The notes under the pieces are model-generated. The model saw nothing but the letters and a program-made list of their open reading frames with translations, did not search any database and was not told the DNA's origin. Made by a program: the position numbers and the translations under genes. Of a DNA stretch of 64,000 nucleotides, positions 35,283 through 44,367 are shown one piece after another. Within the stretch, counting starts at the first letter, position 1; every line of letters starts with the position of its first letter. The stretch covers positions 1-64,000 of the forward strand of contig CAZBCG010000005.1 in assembly GCA_964490705.1 (NCBI GenBank), in the 5' to 3' direction. This DNA is from Fodinibius sp964490705. Its GTDB lineage: Bacteria > Bacteroidota > Rhodothermia > Balneolales > Balneolaceae.

Positions 35283-35288
35283 AATTAC

Positions 35289-35717
35289 TTATTTACCGAA
35301 CGTTTGAGTTGCGATTTCATCCATGACTTTACGCTGCTGTTTCGACATTTCCTCTAAAAACAACTCACGCTCTTCTTCTTTAACCCTTTCCATGATATGA
35401 CGCTTTTTATGAACATCAGCTAGTTTATCGCGCTGTTGATCTACGGCTTTCTTTATCGTACTAAGACTATTATTTACTTTTCCAACCTTTTCATACAAAT
35501 CGTTTATATGCTGTTGGTGACGCCGCAGGTCATGCAGGCTTGCAAACTCTTTTCGCTCCGTTTCTTCCAAGTGTTTTTCCAACTTTCTCTTAAGCTGTGT
35601 TTTTAATTCATCGAGATTGTTCTTCTTATTCAATTTTTCTGCAAGCTTTTGTTTCTCAATCTTTTCTTCGTGTTTTCGAACTTTTAATACCGGTTCCAAT
35701 GAAAATTCAAATTTCAT
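35289..35717 (-). CDS. fliJ: Flagellar export protein FliJ
   Basis: 142 residues, an uninterrupted charged coiled coil starting FEFSLEPVLKVRKHEEKIEK, the FliJ-type start. FliJ is the central stalk of the export ATPase and escorts chaperones. Located directly after fliI, 17 bases away. Primary sequence of FliJ is weakly conserved; the gene order makes the call safe. Confidence 0.88.
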   Translation of the reverse strand: MKFEFSLEPVLKVRKHEEKIEKQKLAEKLNKKNNLDELKTQLKRKLEKHLEETERKEFASLHDLRRHQQHINDLYEKVGKVNNSLSTIKKAVDQQRDKLADVHKKRHIMERVKEEERELFLEEMSKQQRKVMDEIATQTFGK

Positions 35718-35734
35718 AACACTAATTAATCTTG

Positions 35735-37069
35735 CTATTCAACAATTTTTCTGAGTAAATCCCACAAGTTACTATCAAAGTCGGCCTCGTGTATATCTTG
35801 TATCAAAAATGATTCCAAATCCTCCCGCTTTTCCACGGCCTTGTCTATTTTGGGATTAGATCCTTCGACATACGCACCAATATTAATCAGGTTTTCTGCC
35901 TCCCGATATGTTGTTATCAGGTCCCGAACTTTTCCAGCCAGCTCACGCTGCTCACCGGTAACAACATTTGGCATCACCCTCGAAATACTTTCCGGTACAT
36001 CAATAGCGGGATAGTGATTTTTATGGGCTAATCGCCTTGAAAGCACGATATGACCATCTAAAATAGACCGGACGGCATCGGCAATAGGCTCATTCATATC
36101 ATCACTGTCAACCAGTACCGTATAAATTCCGGTGATACTTCCCTTCGATGTTTTACCCACACGTTCCAGAAATTTAGGCAGCATCGAGAAGACACTTGGT
36201 GTATATCCTTTGGTCGTGGGAGGTTCTCCGGTTGCCAAACCAACTTCGCGTTGAGCCATGGCTACACGCGTTACGGAATCCATCATCAGCAGGACATTTT
36301 TTCCTCTGTCGCGGAAATATTCTGCTATTGAGGTAGCGGTATAGGCTGCTTTGATCCTACTCATTGCCGACTTGTCGGACGTTTCAGCTACTATAATGGA
36401 TCGTTCAAGCAGCTCATCATCGAGCGTATCGTCAATAAACTCCTGAACCTCGCGCCCTCGCTCACCGATAAGTGCAATTATATTGATATCAGCATCCGAA
36501 TGTCGAGCAATCATCCCCAGCAATACACTTTTTCCCACGCCCGAACCGGCAAACAAGCCAATACGCTGTCCCTTTCCGATGGTATTTAGTGCATCAATAG
36601 CTCTTACTCCGGTGTTCATTTTTTCATCAATGGGTTGGCGGTCAACGGGGGTGGGAGGATCGTTATGCACCGGCTGTTGGTGGGCGCATAGAATGGGTCC
36701 TTTTTTATCAATAGGATCTCCATTAGCATCGACCACACGACCCAGCATTTCGGGCCCTACGGCAACAGTCAACGACTGACCTAAATACTCGACCTTGCAA
36801 CCCGATCGCATGCCTTTAATACTTTCATAGGGCATCAGCAACGCAAAGCGATCGTCCAGGCCCACCACTTCTGCGGGAACCACATCATCCATAATAGTCT
36901 CAATGCCATACACTTCGCCCACACTGGCCTGTAGTCCGGTACATTTAATGATGGTACCTACAATAGAAGAAACTTTTCCATACCGTTTGCTGGTACTGGT
37001 AAAATCCTCGAGCTGACTGCGAATCTGCTTTATATGTGTGCCGAGACCGGCCGAAGGTGTCATTTCCAT
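35735..37069 (-). CDS. fliI: Flagellum-specific export ATPase FliI
   Basis: 444 residues. Walker A GSGVGKS at 175-181, the F1-like block LIGERGREVQEFIDD, and DSVTRVAMAQREVGLATGEP, which separates FliI from ATP synthase beta subunits. FliI hexamers help load export substrates at the gate. It overlaps fliH by ten bases and precedes fliJ. Confidence 0.95.
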   Translation of the reverse strand: MEMTPSAGLGTHIKQIRSQLEDFTSTSKRYGKVSSIVGTIIKCTGLQASVGEVYGIETIMDDVVPAEVVGLDDRFALLMPYESIKGMRSGCKVEYLGQSLTVAVGPEMLGRVVDANGDPIDKKGPILCAHQQPVHNDPPTPVDRQPIDEKMNTGVRAIDALNTIGKGQRIGLFAGSGVGKSVLLGMIARHSDADINIIALIGERGREVQEFIDDTLDDELLERSIIVAETSDKSAMSRIKAAYTATSIAEYFRDRGKNVLLMMDSVTRVAMAQREVGLATGEPPTTKGYTPSVFSMLPKFLERVGKTSKGSITGIYTVLVDSDDMNEPIADAVRSILDGHIVLSRRLAHKNHYPAIDVPESISRVMPNVVTGEQRELAGKVRDLITTYREAENLINIGAYVEGSNPKIDKAVEKREDLESFLIQDIHEADFDSNLWDLLRKIVE

Positions 37070-37764
37070 GATGGCAATGTCATATTCTCTTTCAGGTCGG
37101 CAAGCTTTTCTCTAAAGCGATGAACCACCGTTTCTTTATCAGTTTCAAACTCAAACTCACCGGGATTACAATCTTCGCTCACACGGATCGACAGTGGCAG
37201 TTCCGGCGCATATTGTTCAACGATGCCTTCCACAAATTCATAATCTTTTTCGCATATCCACAGCTGAGGTTTTACCTTTTTATCAGTTTGGTGTAACAAC
37301 ACCGACAGTTCTTCCTCGAGCTGCTCCCGTATCTTGGGATTTTCGACAGGCAACCCTACAATTTTTTCCACCATATCAAATACCAGATCCAACAGCCCCG
37401 GATTCAACGTTTGATGACGCTCATTCCAGTGGCGATGAGCTTTTTCCACAAGCTGTTCCAAGCGTCCCAGCTTGTCCTCAATTTGCTCCTCAGCTTCTTC
37501 AACTCCTTCTTTTAACCCTTGTTGACGACCTTCTTCAAACGCTTCTTCGCGAGCTTTTGCTAATCTTTTCTCCCATTTCTGATCTCGCTTTTTGATCAGC
37601 TGTTTTACATCTACTTGCGGCTCTTTTGTTGCTCCTTCAGCGGAACCATCTTTTGTGCTTTTCTTATATCCTTTGCCTTCAAAAGCAGGGTCGTAATCCA
37701 GACGATTTTCATCCTTCTCGTACCAGTTAATATCTTCGGTATGTAAAATTTTCTGATCTTCCAT
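37060..37764 (-). CDS. fliH: Flagellar export ATPase regulator FliH
   Basis: 234 residues. The middle contains a charged helix with glycine-spaced repeats (EEAFEEGRQQGLKEGVEEAE), the FliH hallmark, and the C-terminal half resembles the V/F-type ATPase stator part (ELPLSIRVSEDCNPGEFEFE). FliH dimers link FliI to FliN at the C-ring. Five bases follow fliG and the end overlaps fliI. Confidence 0.88.
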   Translation of the reverse strand: MEDQKILHTEDINWYEKDENRLDYDPAFEGKGYKKSTKDGSAEGATKEPQVDVKQLIKKRDQKWEKRLAKAREEAFEEGRQQGLKEGVEEAEEQIEDKLGRLEQLVEKAHRHWNERHQTLNPGLLDLVFDMVEKIVGLPVENPKIREQLEEELSVLLHQTDKKVKPQLWICEKDYEFVEGIVEQYAPELPLSIRVSEDCNPGEFEFETDKETVVHRFREKLADLKENMTLPSWK

Positions 37765-37769
37765 TCGAT

Positions 37770-38810
37770 CTATTCAACAATCTCTTCTTCACCCATCTTA
37801 CGGGTTGTAATTTGGCCCTCTTCTTCAAGCTGTTTAATCTTTCTAATGATTCGGGATTGAGCTTCCTTAACATCTTTAAGCGGCACAGGACCAAGAGCAT
37901 CCATATCTTCCTGGAGCATTGCACCCGCACGATCCGACATGTTGTCCAAAAATTTGTTTTTGACATTTTCTCCCACTCCTTTTAATCCCATAACAAGATC
38001 GGTCTTTTCCATCTCGTTGATAATGGTTTGGACTGTACGATCGTTGAAATGAATAATATCTTCGAAAAGAAACATCTGCTGTTTAATATCATCCGCCATC
38101 TGGGCATCGCGTTCTTCTATCATACCCAGCACATGACGTTCGACCGCAATTTCAGCTTCATTAAGAATCTGTGCTACAGCATCAGTTCCACTTTTAATGC
38201 GATCACCGACGGTGTACATACCTCCCATCTGTTCTTTAATAACTTCTTCGATCTCTTCAATAACTTCCGTCGATATTTTTTCCATCGTTGTAAGACGATA
38301 TATCACTTCGGCCTGTAAATCTCCATCAAGATGGCCGAGAATTTCCGCCGTTTTTTTCTCATCAAGCTGCGAAAATATGAGTGCAATAACCTGGGGATGT
38401 TCCTTCTTGAGAAAATTCGTAATCTGGCTGATTTTACTTTCCTGAAATTCTGTAAATGCCGTATTTTCAGAATTAGCCTTCAACTTCTGGCGAACTTTGT
38501 CAGAATCAATATCATCATCGAGTTCATCCAATAGTTGGTTGGCATAGTCAGTCCCTCCTTCCAGGAGCAGTTCATCGTTCGACATCATGCGGTAGTATTC
38601 TTTCATCACAGAGTCAACCACATTCGGCTTAATATTATCCATCCTGGCAATGGCCAATGTAATAGCCTCTACTTCTTCATCTTTCAAAAACTTAAACAGC
38701 GGCCTTGCATTTTTTGTCCCCAGATTAGTTACAAATATTGCTGCTTTTTCGGCGCCGGTTAACTGATCAACACTATCAATTACACTCTTTTTTTGCTGCT
38801 CCTCTGCCAT
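37770..38810 (-). CDS. fliG: Flagellar motor switch protein FliG
   Basis: 346 residues. The EHPQ motif is at 137-140 (KKEHPQVIALIFSQLDEKKT), and the C-terminal torque helix contains alternating charges (MEKTDLVMGLKGVGENVKNK, FLDNMSDRAGAMLQEDMDAL). FliG connects the MS-ring to FliM and touches MotA. It lies 5 bases after fliF. Confidence 0.95.
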   Translation of the reverse strand: MAEEQQKKSVIDSVDQLTGAEKAAIFVTNLGTKNARPLFKFLKDEEVEAITLAIARMDNIKPNVVDSVMKEYYRMMSNDELLLEGGTDYANQLLDELDDDIDSDKVRQKLKANSENTAFTEFQESKISQITNFLKKEHPQVIALIFSQLDEKKTAEILGHLDGDLQAEVIYRLTTMEKISTEVIEEIEEVIKEQMGGMYTVGDRIKSGTDAVAQILNEAEIAVERHVLGMIEERDAQMADDIKQQMFLFEDIIHFNDRTVQTIINEMEKTDLVMGLKGVGENVKNKFLDNMSDRAGAMLQEDMDALGPVPLKDVKEAQSRIIRKIKQLEEEGQITTRKMGEEEIVE

Positions 38811-38815
38811 ATCAG

Positions 38816-40459
38816 TTATTTATTATCCGTTGAAATTAACATTGCACGTACAATCTTGGCTGCTTTATCGGGTTTCATATCAACCATATTTACGATTTCT
38901 TCCAGATCGTACTTCTTCTCTTCAAGAGCCGGTATTTCATCATTTTCTTCATCATCCATAAACTCTTTGAGCTCTTCCTTTGTCATATCTTCTAATTCCG
39001 GATTCATCTGTCCCTCAGTAAATACCTGCTGTTCTTCTCCAAATGCCGACTGCAAAGCCAACCCAGGCTCCCCACGACGCATCTGTTTGCGGAGACCGAA
39101 TAGCAGCCACACTATTAAACCAAGCGTTACAAAAATAAGACCCCATCGCAGCACACGGCTCCACGGCCAGCGACCGTCGATTATTTGCCCCTGGGGCCCA
39201 GCATTGCCGGGAGTCCAGAACTGTACCTGCCTGATCGTAACCTCATCACCGCGTTCAGCTTCAATGCCAAGTGCTGAAGCAATTACATCACGAAATTCCT
39301 GCAGTTCTTCTTCGCTATAGGGTTCGGTTTCCAATACCGTTTCCCCCTCATCATTCACGGTTTCTACCTGTTTGTGATTTACAAGCACCGAAGCTGTAAT
39401 ATTTGTTATTTCACCTTGCGCCTTTTTATAAACCTCTTTGGTTTCACTCACCTCATAATTGCGCGTTCGCGAACTGCTTTCATTTTCACTTGTTGTCACA
39501 ACTGAGGTTTCTCCTCGTTCATCCACCGGGGTAAACTCATCAACAGGTACCATCTCTGAGCCTTCCTGGTTTTTAACGTCTTCACTTCGCTGTTCCGAAA
39601 TCAATGTTCTGCTTTCAGGATCAATTTCATTGGATTCTCGAACCAGACTGTCAAAATTCTGATCCACTGACACCCGGAGGATACTGTTGCCTGGCCCCAA
39701 TACCCGATCCAGCATCGTTTGTCCGCGCTGGGTTAAATAGTTTTCTGTTTTCTGTTCCGACTTTAGCCAGGCATCCTCAGATGCAAAATCACTATCGCCC
39801 TGCTTGTCATCGGTCAACCTGTTTCCGGCGTGATCAACAATAGTTACATTTTTGGCCTCAAGTCCCTCTACACTACCAGCTATAAGTGAGGTGATTCCAT
39901 CAACCCTTTTTTTATCCAGACCACCACTGCGTTTAAGAGTCAATAAAACGGAAGCAGAAGCTTTTACCGCCGTTTCCTGGAAAGGAGAACGCTCCGGCAA
40001 TACCAAATGCACCCGCGAAGATTCAACCTGCTTCAAACTGTTTACCGATCGAGAGAGTTCGCCCTCCAAAGCCCGCTTATTATTCAACTGTTGCATATAA
40101 TCAGTCATGCCCAGCGAATTGTTATCGAAAAGCTCGTATCCTTTCATATCAGACTGCGGTGCTCCCATGGGAGCCAACTCAAGACGTAGCTCATCTACCC
40201 GCTCACTGGGCACATAGATGGAACGACCACTATTATCAAGTTCATAGTTAATTCCCTGCTCATCCAGTGCCGTGACTATTTCCTGGGCAGCGTCTTGTTT
40301 AAGAGATCCAAAAAGAAGTGTATAGTTGGGGCTAAGGGCCCAATAAAACAGGGTGCCTACAAAAATTAAAATCGCCCCAATTAAGCCAAAGAACAGCATT
40401 CGCTGTGCTGTGCCTAACGGCTCAAGAAATTCCTTAAACTTATCTAATATTGAACTCAT
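38816..40459 (-). CDS. fliF: Flagellar MS-ring protein FliF
   Basis: 547 residues, two membrane helices (~22-42 and ~435-455). Between them are the YscJ-like ring-building blocks (YTLLFGSLKQDAAQEIVTAL, ELSRSVNSLKQVESSRVHLV, LPERSPFQ) and a long periplasmic loop. The C-terminal cytoplasmic end binds FliG. FliF is the foundation of the basal body. It follows fliE in the flgB operon. Confidence 0.95.
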   Translation of the reverse strand: MSSILDKFKEFLEPLGTAQRMLFFGLIGAILIFVGTLFYWALSPNYTLLFGSLKQDAAQEIVTALDEQGINYELDNSGRSIYVPSERVDELRLELAPMGAPQSDMKGYELFDNNSLGMTDYMQQLNNKRALEGELSRSVNSLKQVESSRVHLVLPERSPFQETAVKASASVLLTLKRSGGLDKKRVDGITSLIAGSVEGLEAKNVTIVDHAGNRLTDDKQGDSDFASEDAWLKSEQKTENYLTQRGQTMLDRVLGPGNSILRVSVDQNFDSLVRESNEIDPESRTLISEQRSEDVKNQEGSEMVPVDEFTPVDERGETSVVTTSENESSSRTRNYEVSETKEVYKKAQGEITNITASVLVNHKQVETVNDEGETVLETEPYSEEELQEFRDVIASALGIEAERGDEVTIRQVQFWTPGNAGPQGQIIDGRWPWSRVLRWGLIFVTLGLIVWLLFGLRKQMRRGEPGLALQSAFGEEQQVFTEGQMNPELEDMTKEELKEFMDDEENDEIPALEEKKYDLEEIVNMVDMKPDKAAKIVRAMLISTDNK

Positions 40460-40477
40460 TTAACTGTTTTACCTGCT

Positions 40478-40798
40478 CTATATTTGCATGCGGCTTACTT
40501 CTTGATAGGTCTCCACAACTTTATTTCGCACTTCAACCATCATATCAAAGCTGAGTTTGGCGCGTTGCATCGAAATCATAACATCGTGTACGTTATCTGT
40601 TTTACCAGCAACAAAATCCTGCACTTTTGCATCAGAGGCCTTCATGGTCTTATCCACGCCATTAATAGCATCAGATAACACCTCTGAGAATGTTTGGTTA
40701 TCCTGTTGCTCTTCAATTGCTATTTCACGGTTGGGCGATATCTGCTCAATATCGGCCGCTTGCTTTAGAATACCACTTGCTTCTATTCCTTCAATCAT
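40478..40798 (-). CDS. fliE: Flagellar hook-basal body complex protein FliE
   Basis: 106 residues. The C-terminal block VHDVMISMQRAKLSFDMMVE followed by VRNKVVETYQEVSRMQ is the FliE signature. FliE joins the MS-ring to the proximal rod. It lies between flgC and fliF, the normal order. Confidence 0.93.
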   Translation of the reverse strand: MIEGIEASGILKQAADIEQISPNREIAIEEQQDNQTFSEVLSDAINGVDKTMKASDAKVQDFVAGKTDNVHDVMISMQRAKLSFDMMVEVRNKVVETYQEVSRMQI

Positions 40799-40849
40799 AA
40801 TTCCTTACATGATTTTTACTTGTCTGATAGTTACTTCAATAGTCATTTA

Positions 40850-41353
40850 CTAAATTTGCAAAGACCGCTTCATAATCTCTTTTTCAGCTTCGATGCTGCT
40901 TAGATTGGCTTCGTATAACCTGTTGGCACTTACAATATTTGTCATTTCTTCGACCATGTCGATATCGGGATACCGCACCATACCCTCTTCATTGGCATCG
41001 GGATGATTGGGTTCATACTCATATCGGTAATTATCTTTTTCTGCAATCTCGTATTCCGGTCCAAGTGACTGGCCGGCAGTGGTAGCATTATCTCCGGCAG
41101 GCTTTTGGGGTGACATATGCTGCTCACGAGTTCTGTTTAATGATCCCATGCTTTTGCTCAATGCCTGCTTAAAACTCTTTGGCTGCGGGGCCGTTGACTG
41201 TACCGATTGCGGGCGATATCCCTTATCACTACCCTCAACCGAACTTGTGTTTACATTCGCAATATTTCGAGAGGCTACATTAATGCGTTCTCGTTGTACA
41301 GCCAATCCCTTTGCCGCCGTCTGAAATGCTGAAGAAAGTCTATCGGGTATCAT
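40850..41353 (-). CDS. flgC: Flagellar proximal rod protein FlgC
   Basis: 167 residues. N-terminal rod motif ASRNIANVNTSSVEGSDKGY and C-terminal YPDIDMVEEMTNIVSANRLY are those of FlgC. The proline/serine-rich middle is variable. Forms the proximal rod with FlgB and FlgF. It lies 16 bases after flgB. Confidence 0.93.
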   Translation of the reverse strand: MIPDRLSSAFQTAAKGLAVQRERINVASRNIANVNTSSVEGSDKGYRPQSVQSTAPQPKSFKQALSKSMGSLNRTREQHMSPQKPAGDNATTAGQSLGPEYEIAEKDNYRYEYEPNHPDANEEGMVRYPDIDMVEEMTNIVSANRLYEANLSSIEAEKEIMKRSLQI

Positions 41354-41369
41354 TGTTTACGTCCTTTAA

Positions 41370-41708
41370 TTATCGTGTTGTACTGGTAATACCAGTTTGC
41401 AGGGTATCAAAATGATGGCGTAATGAACGAGTAACTAACTGTACTCTCATTTGTGTGTCTGCCATCTCAAGGAGTTCGTTTTCCAGAACAACCTCATCTC
41501 CTGTTTCCTTTATACTCGGATTAACCTCATGCATTGCTTTGCCCGATTCCTGAGCCTTCTGCAGAGCGTTTTCGAACTCAACTTGGTGGCGCTGATAACC
41601 GGGGGTATCAACATTTGCAATATTGGATGAGGTAATTTTCTGCCGCAGCGAATAGCTATCCATCGCTTTTGCCAACAGTTGACTATGGCCACTGTCGATT
41701 ATTTGCAT
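41370..41708 (-). CDS. flgB: Flagellar proximal rod protein FlgB
   Basis: 112 residues. SSNIANVDTPGYQRHQVEFE is the rod signature and the C-terminal half (TQMRVQLVTRSLRHHFDTLQ) closes the family domain. First gene of the twelve-gene flgB-to-flgE operon, with a sigma54-type promoter about 120 bases upstream. Confidence 0.93.
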   Translation of the reverse strand: MQIIDSGHSQLLAKAMDSYSLRQKITSSNIANVDTPGYQRHQVEFENALQKAQESGKAMHEVNPSIKETGDEVVLENELLEMADTQMRVQLVTRSLRHHFDTLQTGITSTTR

Positions 41709-41827
41709 GGTATGAACATTCTTTTTGATTCATGTTGTTTGCTACCAAATAGAAGACAGACAATCATTTTTTTCTTCATTCGGAACAAAATTCTAAAACT
41801 TCAGTATCTACGTGCGTTAATACTACA

Positions 41828-41843
41828 GGCAATAGCTATGCCA
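41828..41843 (-). promoter_or_regulatory. sigma54 promoter of the flgB operon
   Basis: Minus strand TGGCATAGCTATTGCC: -24 TGGCA and -12 TTGC with the exact GG-N10-GC spacing. It lies about 120 bases before flgB and is the best sigma54 site in the window. Confidence 0.75.
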
Positions 41844-41969
41844 GATGCTCAAATTCTTGGCATCTTCAAATAAAATGGGGACAATAATTGTTACTTAAGA
41901 AAGGCAAGTGCATAAATAACCGCACCAAAGGTAATTTTTTCCTGCATGGTAAATTACTTCTCCCGTTAT

Positions 41970-41996
41970 TTAAGCGTATAAGTCACCCGCTGATAA
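41970..41996 (+). promoter_or_regulatory. sigma28 promoter of the 42065 kinase gene
   Basis: TTAAGCGT, 11 bases, GCTGATAA, about 70 bases before the kinase start. One mismatch to the FliA -10 consensus. Confidence 0.65.
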
Positions 41997-42064
41997 CTTC
42001 AACATGGATAACCAATAACTATCCGAAATACACGTTTGGAGATTTATTGCGTGTTTGAAAACAA

Positions 42065-43072
42065 ATGGATATGATATTTGAATTAGCAAATGCTATCGAA
42101 CAATCACCAGGAATGATGCCATCTAACAATAGGGAACCTACGTTCATCATTACGATGGACAGTAAAAAAATATGTGAAGCCAACAAAGCAGTAATTTCGG
42201 GCCACAACAATCAAAACCCTATTGGAAAAGAAATTGGTGAGATTATTCATGTTGAACCAAATGCCGGCCATAATATCATCCCTGCTTATTTTAATAAAGA
42301 ATGGTTTCTCTTAAAACGGGAGACCTTGATTTGGCAAGGAAGCCAACACCTAAAAGTTCGACTTGAACGGCGTAAGGGCATTCCCGGATTTGATGTTATG
42401 AAATCCCTGAAAAAAATGATTGGATTTCTGCTTCACCGGGTACGCTCTCCATTAACCGGCATACAGGGTTATGCAGAACTGATGGAAACAAACGGCGATA
42501 TCGAAGAATCCTCAAAGTATCTCAAAAAGGTAAATGAGGGCATTAATGAGTTATTTGAACTCCTTGATGAACTAGATGCGCTGCAGGAAATCTCTCTCCA
42601 AAAAGTTAACTTGAATAATTTCTCCGCGAAACCAAAGAAAATTATCCGTGATATTCTCTCCGCCTATTCCGACGATCTGAAACAGAATATCACTTTAAAA
42701 GAAACGAAGCATTCTTCTCCATTGAGATGCAATCCCGGGGACATGCGGCGAATTCTTTCATTTTTGATTGAAAATGCTGTAGAATATGCACCTGCAGAGA
42801 AAAATCAAGTAACCATATCTCGACCTTCTCCGAGTACAGTCAAAATAGCACATAACGGCAATCCCATTCCAAAATCTATTTCTCAGCAGCTTTTTTATCC
42901 CTTTGTAACCTCCAAGGCAAGAAAGCTGGGTATCGGGTTGACAATGGCTATGCTCTATGCCAAGCGGTATAACGGATCCATTTTTGTTACAGATAATAAT
43001 CCATCCCGTGAAATATCATTTTTGTTTTGCCTCCCACCCTTAGAAAAATTTCAATCTCCCTCTCTGTTGTAA
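42065..43072 (+). CDS. Soluble histidine kinase, candidate FlgS/FlrB-type partner of the sigma54 activator
   Basis: 335 residues, no membrane segment. Residues ~1-105 may be a degenerate PAS domain (TFIITMDSKKICEANKAVIS). The phosphoacceptor helix reads LLHRVRSPLTGIQGYAELME with H124. The ATP-binding part has an N box (LSFLIENAVEYAP) and a G2-like GIGLTMAMLYAKRYNG; the usual DNG of the G1 box is replaced by HNGNP. It lies beside the flgB operon and would phosphorylate an NtrC-type regulator such as the one at 6505, as FlgS does for FlgR. The partnership is inferred. Confidence 0.75.
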   Translation: MDMIFELANAIEQSPGMMPSNNREPTFIITMDSKKICEANKAVISGHNNQNPIGKEIGEIIHVEPNAGHNIIPAYFNKEWFLLKRETLIWQGSQHLKVRLERRKGIPGFDVMKSLKKMIGFLLHRVRSPLTGIQGYAELMETNGDIEESSKYLKKVNEGINELFELLDELDALQEISLQKVNLNNFSAKPKKIIRDILSAYSDDLKQNITLKETKHSSPLRCNPGDMRRILSFLIENAVEYAPAEKNQVTISRPSPSTVKIAHNGNPIPKSISQQLFYPFVTSKARKLGIGLTMAMLYAKRYNGSIFVTDNNPSREISFLFCLPPLEKFQSPSLL

Positions 43073-43153
43073 ATCAGGTGGCCTTGTGGATACAACCTCA
43101 GGAAATTACTTCCAGCTATTAGCAGACCATCCCATACTTCCATATCACAAACA

Positions 43154-43192
43154 TAAAAAGGCACCCTCCTTAATATAAAAGGGTGCCTTTTT
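43154..43192. terminator. Bidirectional intrinsic terminator
   Basis: AAAAAGGCACCC and GGGTGCCTTTTT form a strong perfect stem with A-run and T-run on the two sides. It separates the convergent kinase gene and CheY-like gene. Confidence 0.9.
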
Positions 43193-43231
43193 ACCTCTAA
43201 CCTAATCAAAACTCAAAAAAGATAGATATTC

Positions 43232-43627
43232 TTATCCGTCAACATCCTCTCCAAGCATACTTATAATCTGATCTTTTAGCAATACATGCGTCAACGGTTT
43301 TGGGACAAATCCCAAGCCCTGGCGAAGAATAGCATCAATCCGTTCTTCATCATTTTCTGTTGATACTACAATAGCAGGAATATGCTGGAAATCAGGATGA
43401 TCATGAACATAATCGAGCATATCTAACCCGTCCATTACCGGCATGTAGATATCTACCAGCATCAAATCAACATTGTCATTCCCTTTAAGTACTTCAATTC
43501 CTTCCTGGCCATTTTCGGCTTCAAAAATTTTTCCTATTTCAATATCCATTTCGACCGATTGTACCGTATTCTTAAGAACGACCCGCATGGCCGCATCGTC
43601 TTCTACAATTAATACATTCATTTTCAT
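43232..43627 (-). CDS. CheY-like single-domain response regulator
   Basis: 131 residues, receiver domain only. Acidic pair E9/D10/D11, phosphoacceptor D59 (LMLVDIYMPVMDGLDML), signalling Ser-Thr (VVSTEN) and lysine in VPKPLT. No output domain. It follows the tail-anchored protein gene on the same strand by about 50 bases and probably shares its FliA-type promoter. Target (motor or a kinase) is unknown; the canonical motor CheY is more likely the one at 54035. Confidence 0.85.
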   Translation of the reverse strand: MKMNVLIVEDDAAMRVVLKNTVQSVEMDIEIGKIFEAENGQEGIEVLKGNDNVDLMLVDIYMPVMDGLDMLDYVHDHPDFQHIPAIVVSTENDEERIDAILRQGLGFVPKPLTHVLLKDQIISMLGEDVDG

Positions 43628-43677
43628 ATGGACTTACCTCTAACAAATAATAATTAATAAAGCTTGTTACGAATTTT

Positions 43678-44082
43678 TTATATGAGAAAAGCAACTAACA
43701 AAGCTACAACAGAAATAGCAATAGCAGATCCCGAGAGTATATTAAATGTATCTTCACGTTTTTTTTCAGCATATTTGTCCGCCAAAACCGACGCTACTAA
43801 CGGGAAATTTACACTCAAACCCTCAAATTTATCGGTCGTGAAAAAAGTGGTTATGTCTCCCTGACTATCAGTATAGCTGTACTTTTTATTAAAGTGATAG
43901 AAGATACGACCAAAAATCATATCCTCTTCCACCCCGCAGGCTTCGGCTACTTCTTCCACGTCAACCGGTACCCGAATCCGGGCAACCCGGTCCGGTTCTT
44001 TTTTGGCATATTTGCGAAACTCGTCGTAATATCGAAAATAAATATCCTCGAGAATTTCAAAATCGGTTGGTATTTCATCCAT
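43678..44082 (-). CDS. Small C-tail-anchored protein in the sigma28 regulon, function unknown
   Basis: 134 residues. The first ~110 are soluble, acidic and aromatic-rich (FEILEDIYFRYYDEFRKYAK) with a possible winged-helix-like fold (VDVEEVAEACGVEEDMIFGR). The last ~20 residues form one hydrophobic helix (ILSGSAIAISVVALLVAFLI), so the protein would be anchored by its C-terminus, facing the cytoplasm. No family is recognised. A FliA-type promoter precedes it and a CheY-like gene follows, so a role in motility or chemotaxis signalling is inferred. Confidence 0.75.
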   Translation of the reverse strand: MDEIPTDFEILEDIYFRYYDEFRKYAKKEPDRVARIRVPVDVEEVAEACGVEEDMIFGRIFYHFNKKYSYTDSQGDITTFFTTDKFEGLSVNFPLVASVLADKYAEKKREDTFNILSGSAIAISVVALLVAFLI

Positions 44083-44210
44083 AATAACCCCATTCTAATT
44101 AATTTTAAGGCGCAAAAATATTCACCCAATTATTTTGTGTCAGAGTCAATACATTCAAGGCTTCTTTCTAACCTTATCACTTATAACTAATCTTGTTTCT
44201 ACAACAGTTG

Positions 44211-44237
44211 TTATCGGGAAATAACCAAACTTCTTAA
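44211..44237 (-). promoter_or_regulatory. sigma28 promoter of the tail-anchored protein gene
   Basis: Minus strand TTAAGAAG, 11 bases, CCCGATAA, about 130 bases before the start at 44082. Confidence 0.75.
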
Positions 44238-44283
44238 ATAAAACCTTTGCCGGATGTCCGGCCAGCCTGTCATAAGCACTAAT

Positions 44284-44318
44284 AAAAAAAGTGCCATCCT
44301 TATCCAGGACGGCACTTT
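44284..44318 (-). terminator. Intrinsic terminator after the MCP gene
   Basis: On the minus strand AAAGTGCCGTCC pairs with GGATGGCACTTT (one mismatch), followed by a run of seven T. It closes the cheW-mcp unit. Confidence 0.85.
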
Positions 44319-44367
44319 GAGGACTTTAGGATACTAAGGATGCTACTATCCCTGTAAAGTAAGCCAA

